DNA of 64,000 nt, taken from Homarus americanus (taxonomy: Eukaryota > Arthropoda > Malacostraca > Decapoda > Nephropidae). The notes beneath the pieces were generated by a model that searched no databases, was not told the origin of the DNA, and saw nothing but the letters and a program-made list of their open reading frames with translations. Positions 1 to 10,785 of this stretch are shown here, piece by piece. The DNA lies in assembly GCF_018991925.1 (NCBI RefSeq), contig NW_024722158.1, positions 9,056,420-9,120,419 of the forward strand, given 5' to 3'. Both the position numbers and the translations under genes were made by a program. Within the stretch, counting starts at the first letter, position 1; every line of letters starts with the position of its first letter.

Positions 1-249
1 TTATTGTTGCATGTTCCACCTTCACTTCTGTCACATCCTCCCCTCCCTATAGTAGAGCGGATAATGGAAAAAATCGTGCAAATGGTGATACAAGCATGAA
101 ATTTGACATGATCATACCCTAGGAGCTACTTGTCATCTGCCTCATTGGCCATTTGGAAATCCAAGATGGCGGCCATTTCTCAAGATGGCTGCCAAATTGA
201 CCTTCGAAAGATGATTTTTTATAGAAACTGATGTAGTTGGTCAATCTAA

Positions 250-540
250 ATGATCTTAGTGTCGATATATATGTTTTCAAGCATGCTCAGAATTTTTTTT
301 CTATTTCTGATATTCTCAGATATATGTCTTATTTATGACTGGTTTTATGTACTGGATTTATGTTTTTTCCAACTAGGTGAGGGTAGCATGGAGAGGGTCT
401 CTGCATGTGAGGGAGTGATTGTCGGGCACTACCAGGGCACACTGGTGACATCACTGCTGTGCAACCCAGCATGGGGTTCAGTGTCAGCTAAGAAAAAGCA
501 TGTCATACTGCAACAGCTTAGTGTCCCAAATACTGCTTAA
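250..540 (+). other. Short open stretch upstream of the Cys/His ORF, doubtful coding
   Basis: A 96-codon open frame. The N-terminal half is hydrophobic and AT-rich. The second half (from about 385, MERVSACEGVIVGHYQG...) looks more protein-like and could belong to the same element as the ORF at 787. It has no recognisable domain or clear splice border. Just upstream, at 160-205, two near-copies of aagatggc(g/t)gcc occur. Confidence 0.2.
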
Positions 541-786
541 CCAACCCCAAATCAGTTAAGCAGCCGCACCTGAATTGACAGGATGTGCCAGCGCGGGAGA
601 GCCAAGCCAAGGATAACGGGGTTTTAGTTATCTGGATGGTGTACAGATAGCACGGGACTAATGACACTGGATGAACGATCGGACTAGGTGTAGGGCAAAA
701 GGCATGAACCTAGTTGTATCCCATACAAGAAAGTGCTCATCAGGGTGGTAAAAGGATAAACCCTCGGCCCTGAAGATCAAAAATAG
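541..786. other. Sequence between two open stretches, nothing recognised
   Basis: Mixed-composition unique sequence with stops in all frames. It could be an intron or leader of the ORF that begins at 787. No polypyrimidine tract is evident before the possible acceptor. Confidence 0.3.
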
Positions 787-1757
787 TTGTGGACACAAAA
801 TCTACCAACAAATCATTGCTCACTGACTGGGCAAAGTGTTGTCTTTGTCAACAGGATAAGAAGGACGATCTTAAGTCTCCACATGCAAATCCTGCCAAAA
901 AAGGAGATGACGGCTACAAGAGCTTGGCATGGAATATTCCTATATTTCATTCAATCAATGTACTGCCAGTCAAGCTTGACCCTGCAAGACTTGTTGAAGA
1001 TGATGGGATAGAGGAGACCTTGAGGAGAAACAAGGCACAGTATCATGAGAGTTGTAGACTTCTGTTCAACAACACAAAGTTAAATAGGGCTCAGAAAAGG
1101 CGAACCTCTGCAGTTGCTACAGAGGAGAGCAGCATTATCAAGATACCACGAATGGTCAGAGACCCCAAAGCAACAGAATGCTTTCAATGTGAGGAAGAAG
1201 CTTCGGGAGATGACACAAGACATGCAATGACAATGAAACTAAATAGAAGACTGAATGATTGTGCGAAGATACTTAGCGTTGGAAAACTCCGCGCCAAATT
1301 AAGTGAAGGAGATGTTGTGGCACAAGAACTGAAGTATCACCCACGCTGCCTGGCAGACCTGTACAACCGAGAAAGAACAAACCGAAATGCTCATGAGCAA
1401 GAAGATGCACAAGAGCTTCATCCGAACAAGGACGCATACCCAACAGCTTTCTCTGAACTGGTCACTTACATCACTCAGATGAAAGCTTCTAGTGAAGGTA
1501 CTGAACTACCCATTTTCAGACTTGCTGACCTGGTCACACTCAACAGACAGAGACTTGAGCAGCTGGATGTTGGATCGCCCGATGTTCATGCTACACGATT
1601 GAAGGACCAGCTGCTTTTTCACATCCCCCAGCTGCAAGCTCATCACCAAGGAAGAGATATCCTACTGGCCTTTGAGAAGGATGTTGGCTCAATCCTGGCA
1701 CAAGCAAGCAAATACGGTGACGTGATCCATCTGGCCAAGGCTGCAATTCACGAGTAG
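787..1757 (+). CDS. Unknown protein with two Cys/His (CxxC...HxxxC) modules; internal or terminal exon
   Basis: About 323 sense codons, open from 774 (in-frame TGA at 771-773) to a TAG at 1755-1757. The natural start is unclear: there is no ATG before codon ~122, so the ORF probably begins at a splice acceptor (aaaatag at 780-786) or a GTG at 789. Counting from the GTG, module 1 has C17-x2-C20 ... H86-x3-C89 (YHESC), and module 2 has C131-x2-C134 ... H184-x3-C187 (KYHPRC). The spacing is irregular for ordinary zinc fingers, but the duplicated CxxC/YHxxC pattern points to metal binding. The remainder is polar and helix-rich with no membrane segment. I recognise the pattern as resembling multi-copy uncharacterised proteins of marine invertebrates, perhaps from a mobile element. 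No function can be assigned. The sequence is intact (no internal stop), unlike the transposon relics nearby. Confidence 0.55.
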
Positions 1758-1819
1758 AGCGAGACCAACAAACATACGTCAAATTTACCTAAGAAAGGAA
1801 CAAAAACACAACGAATACA

Positions 1820-2243
1820 AACTTTTTAGAATACTTCCTGAACCAGAACAAATCTCACTACGGAATCTAAACAGATTTCGAAGTAACTAGCGGCATTAAA
1901 TATAAAAGAAGAATTAATGAAAAAATAGAAGAAGATAAATGAAAAATAAATCATAAGAAAAACACCAGTGCCGGGTAAGGAAACAAGAAGAAGGAGGGCT
2001 TGGTAAGGTCTCAGCTGGTCGGTTCCAAAAATCTTTCCCTCCTTTTCATTCCATATTCGCTCCGCATGATGGATGTGAATTTAAAATCAATCCAGCCGGC
2101 GGGGAAAATCATGTTAATCTCATGAAAATTATGTCTGGGCTGTCGGGTTGAATTCGTTCTGAGGGAAGATCGTGGTCAAAATTATTTCTATCCCCTGTGG
2201 CGTTCACCTCGTGTATCTCTCGCGTTCATTCTACTATAGACAA
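1820..2243. mobile_element. Dispersed ~425-bp element, copy 1
   Basis: Near-identical to 16,791-17,220. Shared left edge aactttttagaata, shared right edge tctactatagacaac, with internal landmarks ggagggcttggtaaggtctc, ttcattccatattcgctccg and aatccagccggcgg in the same order. No ORF and no obvious terminal inverted repeats. It is followed immediately by a 21-bp minisatellite, while the other copy has a different minisatellite at its left edge. Non-autonomous; class unknown. Confidence 0.75.
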
Positions 2244-2712
2244 CTTTTTAAAGTTAGTTTAACGCCTTATGAAGTTGGTTTATCGTCATTTAAAGTTAGT
2301 TTAACTCCATTTAAAGTTAGTTTAACGCCTTATGAAGTTAGCTTAACGTCACTTAAAGCTAGTTTAACGCCATTTAAATTTAGTTTAACGCCATTTGAAG
2401 CGAGTTTAACGCTCATTTAAAGTGAGTTTAACGCCATTTATAGTTAGTTTAACGCTATATAAAGTTAGTTTAACCTTATTTAAAGTTAGTTTAACGCAAT
2501 TTTAAGCACGTTTAACACCATTTATAGTTAGTTTAACGCGATATGAAACGAGTTTAACGCCATTTAAAGTTACTTGAACGCCAATTAATTTTAGTTTAAC
2601 GCCATTTGAAGTTAGTTTAACGCCATATAAAGTTGGATTAATGACATTTAAAGAACGTTTAGCTCCATTTAAAATTAGTTTAACTCTATTTAAAGTTAGT
2701 TTAACGCCATTT
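2244..2712. repeat. 21-bp minisatellite (TTTAAAGTTAGTTTAACGCC + A)
   Basis: About 22 units of a 21-bp motif with the stable core agttagtttaacgcc, drifting at the flanks (gaagttggtttatcgtc, aaattagtttaactc). The unit length is divisible by three, which explains the open frames on both strands here. The array begins exactly where the ~425-bp dispersed element ends. Confidence 0.9.
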
Positions 2713-2877
2713 GGCAGCAGAGGGGCGAAAACGAAAAATGGCAACAATTGCCTAACATGTGATTAACGATAGCAGCGTGGCGAAAACAAAAAATGGCAAC
2801 AATTGCCTTACATGTGAGTAACGGCAGCAGTGGGGCGACAACGAAAATCGGCAACAAATGCCTTACATGTGATTAAA
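2713..2877. repeat. Three tandem copies of a ~55-bp unit
   Basis: Units start at about 2713, 2770 and 2823. They share aatggcaacaattgcct and acatgtga(t/g)taac. The block follows the 21-bp array without a gap. Confidence 0.8.
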
Positions 2878-2990
2878 AGCAGTGTGTGTGTATAGAGTCG
2901 CGGTGATTATATACTGAATGACAATAATAAACTTAACCCAAAAAATAACAACGGAATCCTCAATGACACATATACAGTACCTCCTATTAC

Positions 2991-3050
2991 GAGCCGAGCC
3001 GAGCCGAGTCAAGCTAAGCTAAGCTAAGCCGAGCCAAGCCGAGTCAATAC
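2991..3050. repeat. 5-bp repeat (GAGCC/AAGCT)
   Basis: About eleven units of gagcc, aagcc, aagct or gagtc in a row. Simple tandem repeat. Confidence 0.85.
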
Positions 3051-3529
3051 CCATTAGTATACACACATCAGTAAAAGTGATCTTAAAGAATGGATGAATG
3101 CGTAAAAAAAAAAGAGCATCTTTGTACTGCCATTGTAAAGTCTGCCAGAAACCCAGATGGAAAAAAGGGGGAAAACCCTGAAATAGGAAAACATGTACCG
3201 AGGGACAAAATAATATATTGTGGAAGGAAGGTCTCAGGAAAACAGTGAGTGTACTTGAGATCCCGAGCGTAAGTGGATACAAGAGACGAGAGAGAAACAT
3301 GGATGAAGGTGAAATAAAGAAATTAAAAAAAAAACACGAAGGAGGAATAGAAGGAATAGCATCAGAATAATAGTTTATAACCTCACCAATAAATAGTATC
3401 AAAACATCGCTTATATTCCAAGTATTTAGGGAAATTACATGTCATAAACGGATAGTTTGAGGACGTGTCTAGGGAAATCATACCTAATAGACCTGGTAAC
3501 ACTGCTGGGTGAATGATGACTGGGGGATT
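3051..3529. other. Unique sequence, no gene seen
   Basis: AT-rich and purine-rich on the plus strand. The minus-strand open stretch at 3,019-3,402 is hydrophobic, low-complexity and without a domain, so I do not regard it as coding. Confidence 0.4.
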
Positions 3530-4880
3530 GTGAGTAAGTGGTGAGCCTGGGTTGTGGGTAAGCAGTATGGGTTAGTGGTGAGCGTGGGGAAGTGGTGAGC
3601 GTGGGGAAGTGGTGAGCGTGGGGAAGCGGTGAGCGTGGGGAAGCGGTGAGCGTGGGGAAGCGGTGAGCGCAGGTCGTGGGTAAGTGGCCAGCTGAGTCAT
3701 GGGTAAGTGGTGTTTGGGTCATGGGCAAATGGTGTGCGTGGGTGGTGGATAGGGGGTCAGCGGGGGTCCGCGAGCAAGTGGCGTGCGTTGGTCGTGGGTA
3801 AGTGGTCAGTATGGGTCATGGGTTAATGGTGAGCGTGAGTGGTGGATAGGTGGTCAGCGTGGGTCATAAGCAAGTGACGTGCGTGGTTCGTGGATAATTG
3901 GTCAGCGTGGGTCGTGGGTAAGTGATGTGCATGAGTCGTGGGTAAGTGGTGTGTATGGATTGTGGGTAAGTGGTGTGTATGGTTCGTGGGTAAGTGGTGA
4001 GCTTACGTCGGGTGGGTGAACTTGGTAGTGGCTATGTGGTGAACTGGGGATAGTGGGTAAGTGGTGAGCGGCCGGGTAAGTAGGGTCGTGGGTAAGTGAT
4101 GTCGTGTAAGTGGTGGGTCGAGTAAGTGGTGGGTCGTGAGTAAGTGGTGGGTCGTGGGTAAGTGGTGGGTCGGGTGTGGTGGTCGGGTAAGTGGCTGGTC
4201 GTGGGTAAGTGGCTGGTCGTGGGGTGGTGGGTCGTGGGTAAGTGGTGGGTCGTGGGTAAGTGGTGAGCTTGGGTCGGTAAGTGGTGAACATGGGTAGTGG
4301 GTATGTGGAACTTGGGTGTGTGGATAAGGGTGAGCGTGGGTTGCGGGTAAGTGGTGAGCGGGTCGGGTAAGTGGTGAGCGTGGGTCATGGGTAAGTGGGT
4401 GGGTCGTGGGTAAGTGGTGTCAAGTGGTGTAAGTCAAGTGGTAAGTCGTGGGTAAGTGGTAAGTCGTAAGTGGTGGGTCAGGTAAGTGGTGGGTCTGGAA
4501 GGTAAGTGGTGGTCGGGTAAGTGGTGGGTTGGGAAGTGGTGGCGGGTAAGTGGTGGGTCAAGTGGTGGGTCGGATAAGTGGTGGGTCAGGGTAAGTGGTG
4601 GGTAAGTGGGTGAGCGGTCATGGGGTAAGTGGTGGGTCGTGGTTATGGTGAGCGTGGGTCGGGGTAAGTGGTAAGTCGGGTAAGTGGTGGGTCGTGGGTA
4701 CGTGGTGAGCTTGGGTCAGGGGTGGTAGAATTGGGTCATGGGTATGTGGTGAACTTGGGTAGTGGATAGGGTGGTGAGCGTGGGTTGTGGGTAAGTGGTG
4801 AGCGTGGGTCATGGGTAAGTGGTGGGGTCGGTTAAGTGGTGAGCGTGAGCCGGGTGAGTGGTGGGTCGGGTGAGTGGTGA
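3530..4880. repeat. GT-rich minisatellite block, type A (gtgggtaagtggtgagcgtg)
   Basis: Imperfect units of about 20-26 bp with the core gtgggtaagtggtgagc. Early units have gtgggtcg(t/g), and later ones are shortened to gtgggtcgggtaagtgg. Almost no A/T-rich spacer and strong G/T bias on the plus strand. Confidence 0.92.
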
Positions 4881-7800
4881 GCGTGGTGTCGGAGGAGTGG
4901 TGAGCGTGGTGTCGGAGGGTGGTGAGTGGTGTGAGGGTGGTGGCGGGATGTGAGGAGGTGAGCGTGGTGTCAGAGGGTGGTGAGCGGGTGTCGTGAGGAG
5001 TGGTGAGCGTGGTGTCGGGAGGAGTGGTGAGCGGTGTCGGAGGAGTGGTGAGCGTGGTGTCGAGGAGTGGTGAGCGTGGTGTCGAGTGAGTGGTGAGCGT
5101 GGTGTCGGAGGAGTGGTGAGCGGTGTCGTGAGGAGTGGTGAGCGTGGTGTCGAGGAGGGTGAGCGTGGTGTCGTGGAGGAGTGGTGAGCGTGGTGTCGTG
5201 GAGGAGCGTGGTGTCGTGGAGAGTGGTGAGCGTGGTGTCGGGAGGAGTGGTGAGCGTGGTGTCGTGGAGTGAGTGGTGAGCGTGGTGTCGGGAGGAGTGT
5301 GAGCGTGGTGTCGGTGGTGGTGGTGGAGTGGTGTCGAGTGAGTGGGTGAGCGTGGTGTCGAGTGAGGGTGAGCGTGGTGGTGGAGGAGTGGTGAGGGGTC
5401 GGAGTGAGTGGTGAGCGGTGTCGGGAGGAGTGGTGAGCGTGGTGTCGTGNNNNNNNNNNNNNNNNNNNNNNNNNNNNNNNNNNNNNNNNNNNNNNNNNNN
5501 NNNNNNNNNNNNNNNNNNNNNNNNNNNNNNNNNNNNNNNNNNNNNNNNNAGGAGTGGTGAGGTGGTGTCGTGAGGAGTGGTGAGCGTGGTGTCGGGAGGA
5601 GTGGTGAGCGTGGTGTCGTGAGGAGCGGTGAGCGTGGTCGGAGGAGCGGTGAGCGTGGTGTCGAGTGAGCGGTGAGGGTGTCGTGGGAGTGAGCGGTGAG
5701 CGTGGTGTCGAGTGAGCGGTGAGCGTGGTGTCGAGTGAGCGGTGAGCGTGGTGTCGGAGTGAGCGGTGAGCGTGGTGCTGGAGGAGCGAGCGGTGTCGTG
5801 AGTGAGCGGTGAGCGTGGTGTCGAGGAGAGCGGTGAGCGTGGTGTCGTGAGTGAGCGGTGAGCGGTGTCGTGGAGGAGCGGGAGCGTGGTGTCGAGTGAG
5901 CGGTGAGCGTGGTGTCGTGGAGGAGCGGGTGGTGTCGTGAGGAGTGGTGAGCGGTGTCGTGAGGAGTGGTGAGCGTGGTGTCGAGGAGGGGTGAGCGTGG
6001 TGTCGTGAGGAGGGTGAGCGTGGTGTCGTGAGGAGTGGTGAGCGTGGTGTCGGAGGGGTGGTGAGCGGTGTCGGGAGTGAGTGGAGCGTGGTGTCGTGAG
6101 GAGGGTGAGCGTGGTGTCAGGAGGAGTGGTGAGCGTGGTGTCGTGAGGAGTGGTGAGCGGGGTCGGAGTGAGGAGCGTGGTGTCGTGAGGAGTGGGAGCG
6201 TGGTGTCGTGGAGGAGGGTGAGCGTGGTGTCGGAGGAGTGGTGAGCGTGGTGTCGAGTGAGTGGTGAGCGTGGTGTCGGGAGGAGTGGTGAGCGTGGTGT
6301 CGGGATGAGTGGTGAGCGTGGTGTCGTGAGGGAGTGGTGAGCGTGGTGTCGAGGAGTGGTGAGCGGGTCGAGGAGGGTGAGCGTGGTGTCGTGAGGAGTG
6401 GTGAGCGTGGTGTGAGGAGGGTGAGCGGTGTCGTGAGGAGTGGTGAGCGAGGTCGGAGGGAGTGGTGAGCGTGGTCGAGTGGTGGTGAGCGTGGTGTCGG
6501 GAGGAGTGGTGATGTGGTGTCGTGGAGGAGTGGTGAGCGTGGAGTCGTGAGTGAGGAGGAGTGTGGTGTCGGGAGGAGTGGTGAGCGTGGTGTCGGAGTG
6601 AGTGGTGAGCGTGGTGTCGTGAGGATGGTGAGCGTGGTGTCGTGAGGTGGTGGTGAGCGTGGTGTCGTGGTGGTGGTGGGCGTGGTGTCGTGGTGGTGGT
6701 GAGCGTGGTGTCGTGGTGAGTGGTGAGCGTGGTGTCGTGGTGGTGGTGAGCGTGGTGTCGTGGTGAGTGGTGAGGCGTGGTGTCGTGGAGGTGGTGGTGA
6801 GCGTGGTGTCGTGAGTGGTGGTGAGCGTGGTGTCGTGAGTGGTGGTGAGCGTGGTGGTGTGGTGAGTGGTGGGCGTGGTGTCGTGAGGTGAGTGGTGGCG
6901 TGGTGTCGTGGTGGGTGGTGAGCGTGGTGTCGTGAGGTGAGGTGGTGGGAGTGGTGGCGTGGTGGTGGTGGGCGTGGTGTCGTGGGTGGTGGTGGGCGTG
7001 GTGTCGTGTGGTGGTGGGGTGTCGTGAGTGAGTGGTGAGCGTGGTGTCGTGGGTGGTGGTGAGGCGTGGTGTCGTGAGGTGGTGGTGAGCGTGGTGTCGT
7101 GGTGGTGGTGGCGTGGTGTCGTGGAGTGGTGGTGAGCGTGGTGTCGTGAGTGAGTGGTGAGCGTGGTGTCGTGAGGTGGTGGTGAGCGTGGTGTCGTGGT
7201 GGTGGTGAGCGTGGTGTCGTGAGTGGGTGGTGAGCGTGGTGTCGTGAGTGGTGGTGAGCGTGGTGTCGTGGTGGTGGTGAGCGTGGTGTCGTGGTGGTGG
7301 TGAGCGTGGTGTCGTGGAGTGGTGGTGGCGTGGTGTGTCGTGAGTGGTGGTGAGCGTGGTGTCGTGAGTGGTGGTGAGCGTGGTGTCGTAGGTGGTGGTG
7401 AGCGTGGTGTCGTGAGGGAGGGGTGGTGGTGGGCGTGGTGTCGTGGTGGTGGTGAGCGTGGTGTCGTGGTGAGTGGTGAGCGTGGTGTCGTGGTGGTGGT
7501 GAGGGCGTGGTGTCGTGAGGTGGTGGTGAGCGTGGTGTCGTGGTGGTGGTGAGCGTGGTGTCGTGGTGAGTGGTGAGCGTGGTGTCGTGGTGGTGGTGGG
7601 CGTGGTGTCGTGTGGTGGGGGTGGGCTGGTGTCGTGGTGAGTGGTGAGGCGTGGTGTCGTGGAGTGAGTGGTGAGCGTGGTGTCGTGAGTGAGTGGTGGG
7701 CGTGGTGTCGTGAGTGAGTGGTGAGCGTGGTGTCGTGAGTGAGGGTGGGTGGTGGTGTCGTGTGGTGAGCGGTGGTGTCGTGGTGGTGGTGGGCGTGGTG

Positions 7801-9240
7801 TCGTGGAGTGGTGGTGAGCGTGGTGTCGTGGTGGTGGTGGGGCGTGGTGTCGTGGTGGAGTGGTGGGCGTGGTGTCGTGGTGGAGTGGTGGGCGTGGTGT
7901 CGTGGTGGTGGTGAGCGTGGTGTCGTGGTGGTGGTGAGCGTGGTGTCGTGGGGTGAGTGGTGAGCGTGGTGTCGTGGTGAGTGGTGAGCGTGGTGTCGTG
8001 AGGGTGGTGGTGAGCGTGGTGTCGTGGTGGTGGTGAGCGTGGTGTCGTGTGAGTGGTGGTGAGCGTGGTGTCGTGGTGGTGGTGAGCGTGGTGTCGTGAG
8101 TGGTGGTGAGCGTGGTGTCGTGAGTGAGTGGTGAGCGTGGTGTCGTGAGTGAGGTGGTGGGCGTGGTGTCGTGGTGAGTGGTGAGGCGTGGTGTCGTGAG
8201 TGGTGGTGAGCGTGGTGTGGGGTGGTGGTGAGCTGGTGTCGTGAGTGAGTGGTGAGCGTGGTGTCGTGGTGGTGGGAGCGTGGTGTCGTGGTGGTGGTGA
8301 GCGTGGTGTGTCGTGGTGGTGGTGAGCGTGTGTCGTGGTGAGTGGTGGGCGTGGTGTCGTGAGGTGGTGGTGAGCGTGGTGTCGTGAGTGGTGGTGAGCG
8401 TGGTGTCGTGTGGTGGTGGGTGGGCGTGGTGTCGTGAGTGGTGGTGGGGTGGTGTCGTGGTGAGTGGTGCGTGGTGTCGTGGTGGTGGTGGGCGTGGTGT
8501 GCGTGGTGAGTGGTGAGCGTGGTGTCGTGGTGGTGGTGAGCGTGGTGTGCGTGAGGTGAGTGGTGAGCGTGGTGTCGTGGTGAGTGGTGAGCGTGGTGTC
8601 GTGAGTGGTGGTGAGCGTGGTGTCGTGGTGGAGTGGTGAGCGTGGTGTCGTGGTGGAGTGGTGAGGCGTGGTGTCGTGGTGGTGTTGAGCGTGGTGTCGT
8701 GAGTGGAGTGGTGAGCGTGGTGTCGTGGTGAGTGGTGGCGTGGTGTCGTGGTGGTGGTGGGCGTGGTGTCGTGGTGGTGGTGGTGAGCGTGGGTGTGTGG
8801 TGAGTGGTAGCGTGGTGTTGAGTGAGTGGTGAGCGTGGTGTCGTGGTGGTGGTGAGCGGTGTCGTGGTGGTGGTGAGCGTGGTGTCGTGGTGGTGGTGGC
8901 GTGGTGTCGTGAGTGGAGGTGGTGGGCGTGGTGTCGTGAGTGAGTGGTGAGCGTGGTGTCGTGAGTGGAGGTGGTGAGCGTGGTGTCGTGGTGGTGGTGA
9001 GCGTGGTGTCGTGGTGAGTGGTGAGCGTGGTGTCGTGGTGAGTGGTGTGAGCGTGGTGTCGTGGTGGTGGTGAGCGTGGTGTCGTGGTGAGTGGTGAGCG
9101 TGGTGTCGTGGTGGTGGTGAGCGTGGTGTCGTGAGTGAGGTGGTGGCGTGGTTGGTGGTGGTGAGCGTGGTGTCGTGAGTGGTGGTGAGCGTGGTGTCGT
9201 GGTGAGTGGTGAGCGTGGTGTCGTGGAGTGGTGGTGAGCG
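4881..9240. repeat. GT-rich minisatellite block, types B and C (ggtgagcgtggtgtcgtg)
   Basis: Continuous with the type A block. From 4.9 to about 6.6 kb units read ggtgtcg(t)gaggagtggtgagcgt. From about 6.6 to 9.2 kb they read gtgtcgtggtggtggtgagc. Unit length is about 22-25 bp with frequent 1-3 bp indels. Every unit carries a TCG or GCG CpG. The indels may be partly consensus errors of a long-read assembly. Very long minus-strand ORFs here (His/Thr/Pro/Arg only) are artefacts. Confidence 0.93.
5450..5549. other. Assembly gap of 100 N inside the minisatellite
   Basis: Exactly 100 N, a conventional placeholder for a gap of unknown size. The array is therefore longer than shown. Confidence 0.99.
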
Positions 9241-9885
9241 TGGTGTCGTGAGGAGTGGTGAGCGTGGTGTCGTGAGGAAGTGGTGAGCGTGGTGTCGTGG
9301 AGGAAGTGTGGTGAGCGTGGTGTCGTGAGTAAGTGGAGGCGTGGTGTCGTGGTGAAGTGGTGAGCGTGGTGTCGTGGTAGTGGCGAGCGTGGTGCGTGAG
9401 TAAGTGGCGAGCGTGGTGTCGTGGTAAGTGGCGAGCGTGGTGTCGTGGGTAAGTGGCGAGCGGGGTCGTGGTAAGTGGCGGGCGTGGTGTCGTGGTGAAG
9501 TGGCGGGACGTGGTGCGTGAAGTGGCGAGCGTGGGTGGTAAGTGGCGGGCGTGGTGTGCGTGGTGGTGGCGGGCGTGGGTGGTGGTGGCGGCGTGGGTAG
9601 TAAGTGGCGAGCGTGGGTGGTGAGGTGGAGGCGTGGGTGGTAAGTGGCAGTGGGTGGTGTGGCGTGGGTAGTAAGTGGCGGGCGTGGGTGGTAAGTGGCG
9701 AGAGCGTGGGTAGTAAGTGGCGAGCGTGGGTAGTAAGTGGCGAGCGTGGGTAGTAAGCGGCGAGCGTGGGTGGTAAGTGACGAGCTTGGGTGGTAAGTGA
9801 CGAGCATGGGTAATAAGTGACGAGTATGGGTAGTAAGTGACGAGCATGGGTGTGGTGACGAGCATGGAGTTGTGCGCGTGGGTCA
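9241..9885. repeat. GT-rich minisatellite block, type D (gtgggtagtaagtggcgagc)
   Basis: Right edge of the giant array: about 20-bp units gtgggta(g)taagtggcgagc, through hybrid units (gtggtgtcgtggtaagtggc at 9.3-9.5 kb) that link it to the central type. At the far end units decay to taagtgacgagcatggg. Confidence 0.9.
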
Positions 9886-10029
9886 ACAGTAGACAATGAA
9901 CAGAACAGAACAAAAGGGAAAAAGTGTGTAATCGAGGTAAAGAACTTGCGAAGGTCTAAAATTTTGGTAAAAATTTGAATATTTGAATTTTTTTTCAGTT
10001 AATTTGAATAATGTGATGCAGTTTAATGT

Positions 10030-10785
10030 TTAAGCGTCTGAGGAAATTACACGTTAAAAATGGGAAAGGTCATCGTTATATTATGGACGCATGTTTGGTG
10101 TACAGTTCAGACGTCCCTCGCATATCACTATACGAAGATGGGCCAAGGAGTTCAAGTGTATGGAGTATGGTCAAAATCCACGACGAGAGGCTGGGGTGGA
10201 GGTTTCCGCAAGATGAATTAACAGAAATCTCATCATTCAGAAACGACACCAGAGGATGGCCACAAGTTGCAAGCTCATTCAACTGTATAAAACCAACTTT
10301 CTTCTCCGCCTGGTGACCGGAGATAAGACCAGGATTCATCACTAGGACTTCGAGTCAGAGATGGAATCCATGCACTGAAGGTACCCAAACTCTCCAACAC
10401 CACGAGTTCACAAGTCAAATGTCTATTGGCAGGATCATAGCCTCGACTTCTCTATGCCAGAGGGTTTATGAATACTGGCTAACAACAGCATACAACAACG
10501 ATCATCTGTTACTACTATGCTGGCCTTATGTAAAAACTGTGCGACATCTTCCTGGAGAAACGGCGGGGTACGTTAACTAGAGGAGCTGCTGCTGCACGAC
10601 AATGTGTCGGTCCTCAAATTATGATTGATTTCGAGCAACTCAACCACCCTCCATAAAGTCCAAATATAGCCTCAAGTAATTTTCGTTTGTTTCGAAATCT
10701 CAAGTCCCACTTGCCAGGGCGTCACTTTCAGAATGATCAGAAGCCGAGAGGTTATTGCACTTCTTAACTATAAAGTTAGAATTCA
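10030..10785 (+). pseudogene. Decayed mariner (Tc1/mariner) transposase
   Basis: Reading in shifting frames I see the mariner catalytic core. NFLLRLVTGDKTRIHH at about 10,290-10,345 carries the first Asp (family: VTGDETW.H). ESEMESMH and RYPNSPTPR follow. The HDN block with the second Asp is near 10,595, and a block at about 10,630-10,750 (FEQLNHPP, RLFRNLKSHLPGRHFQNDQ) covers the third catalytic position, which reads SPN instead of SPD. Several in-frame stops and at least two frameshifts make it inactive. The N-terminal part (10,030-10,280) is less clear but includes an EDGPRS stretch like the mariner linker. No terminal repeats were recognised around it. Confidence 0.75.

Noticed and set aside
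4618..9913. Very long minus-strand open frames (up to 1729 codons) made of His, Thr, Pro, Arg, Ser, Leu
   Set aside because: They exist because the GT-rich minisatellite unit has no minus-strand stops in any frame. All three frames are open, they run through an N gap, and there is no unique sequence or start context.
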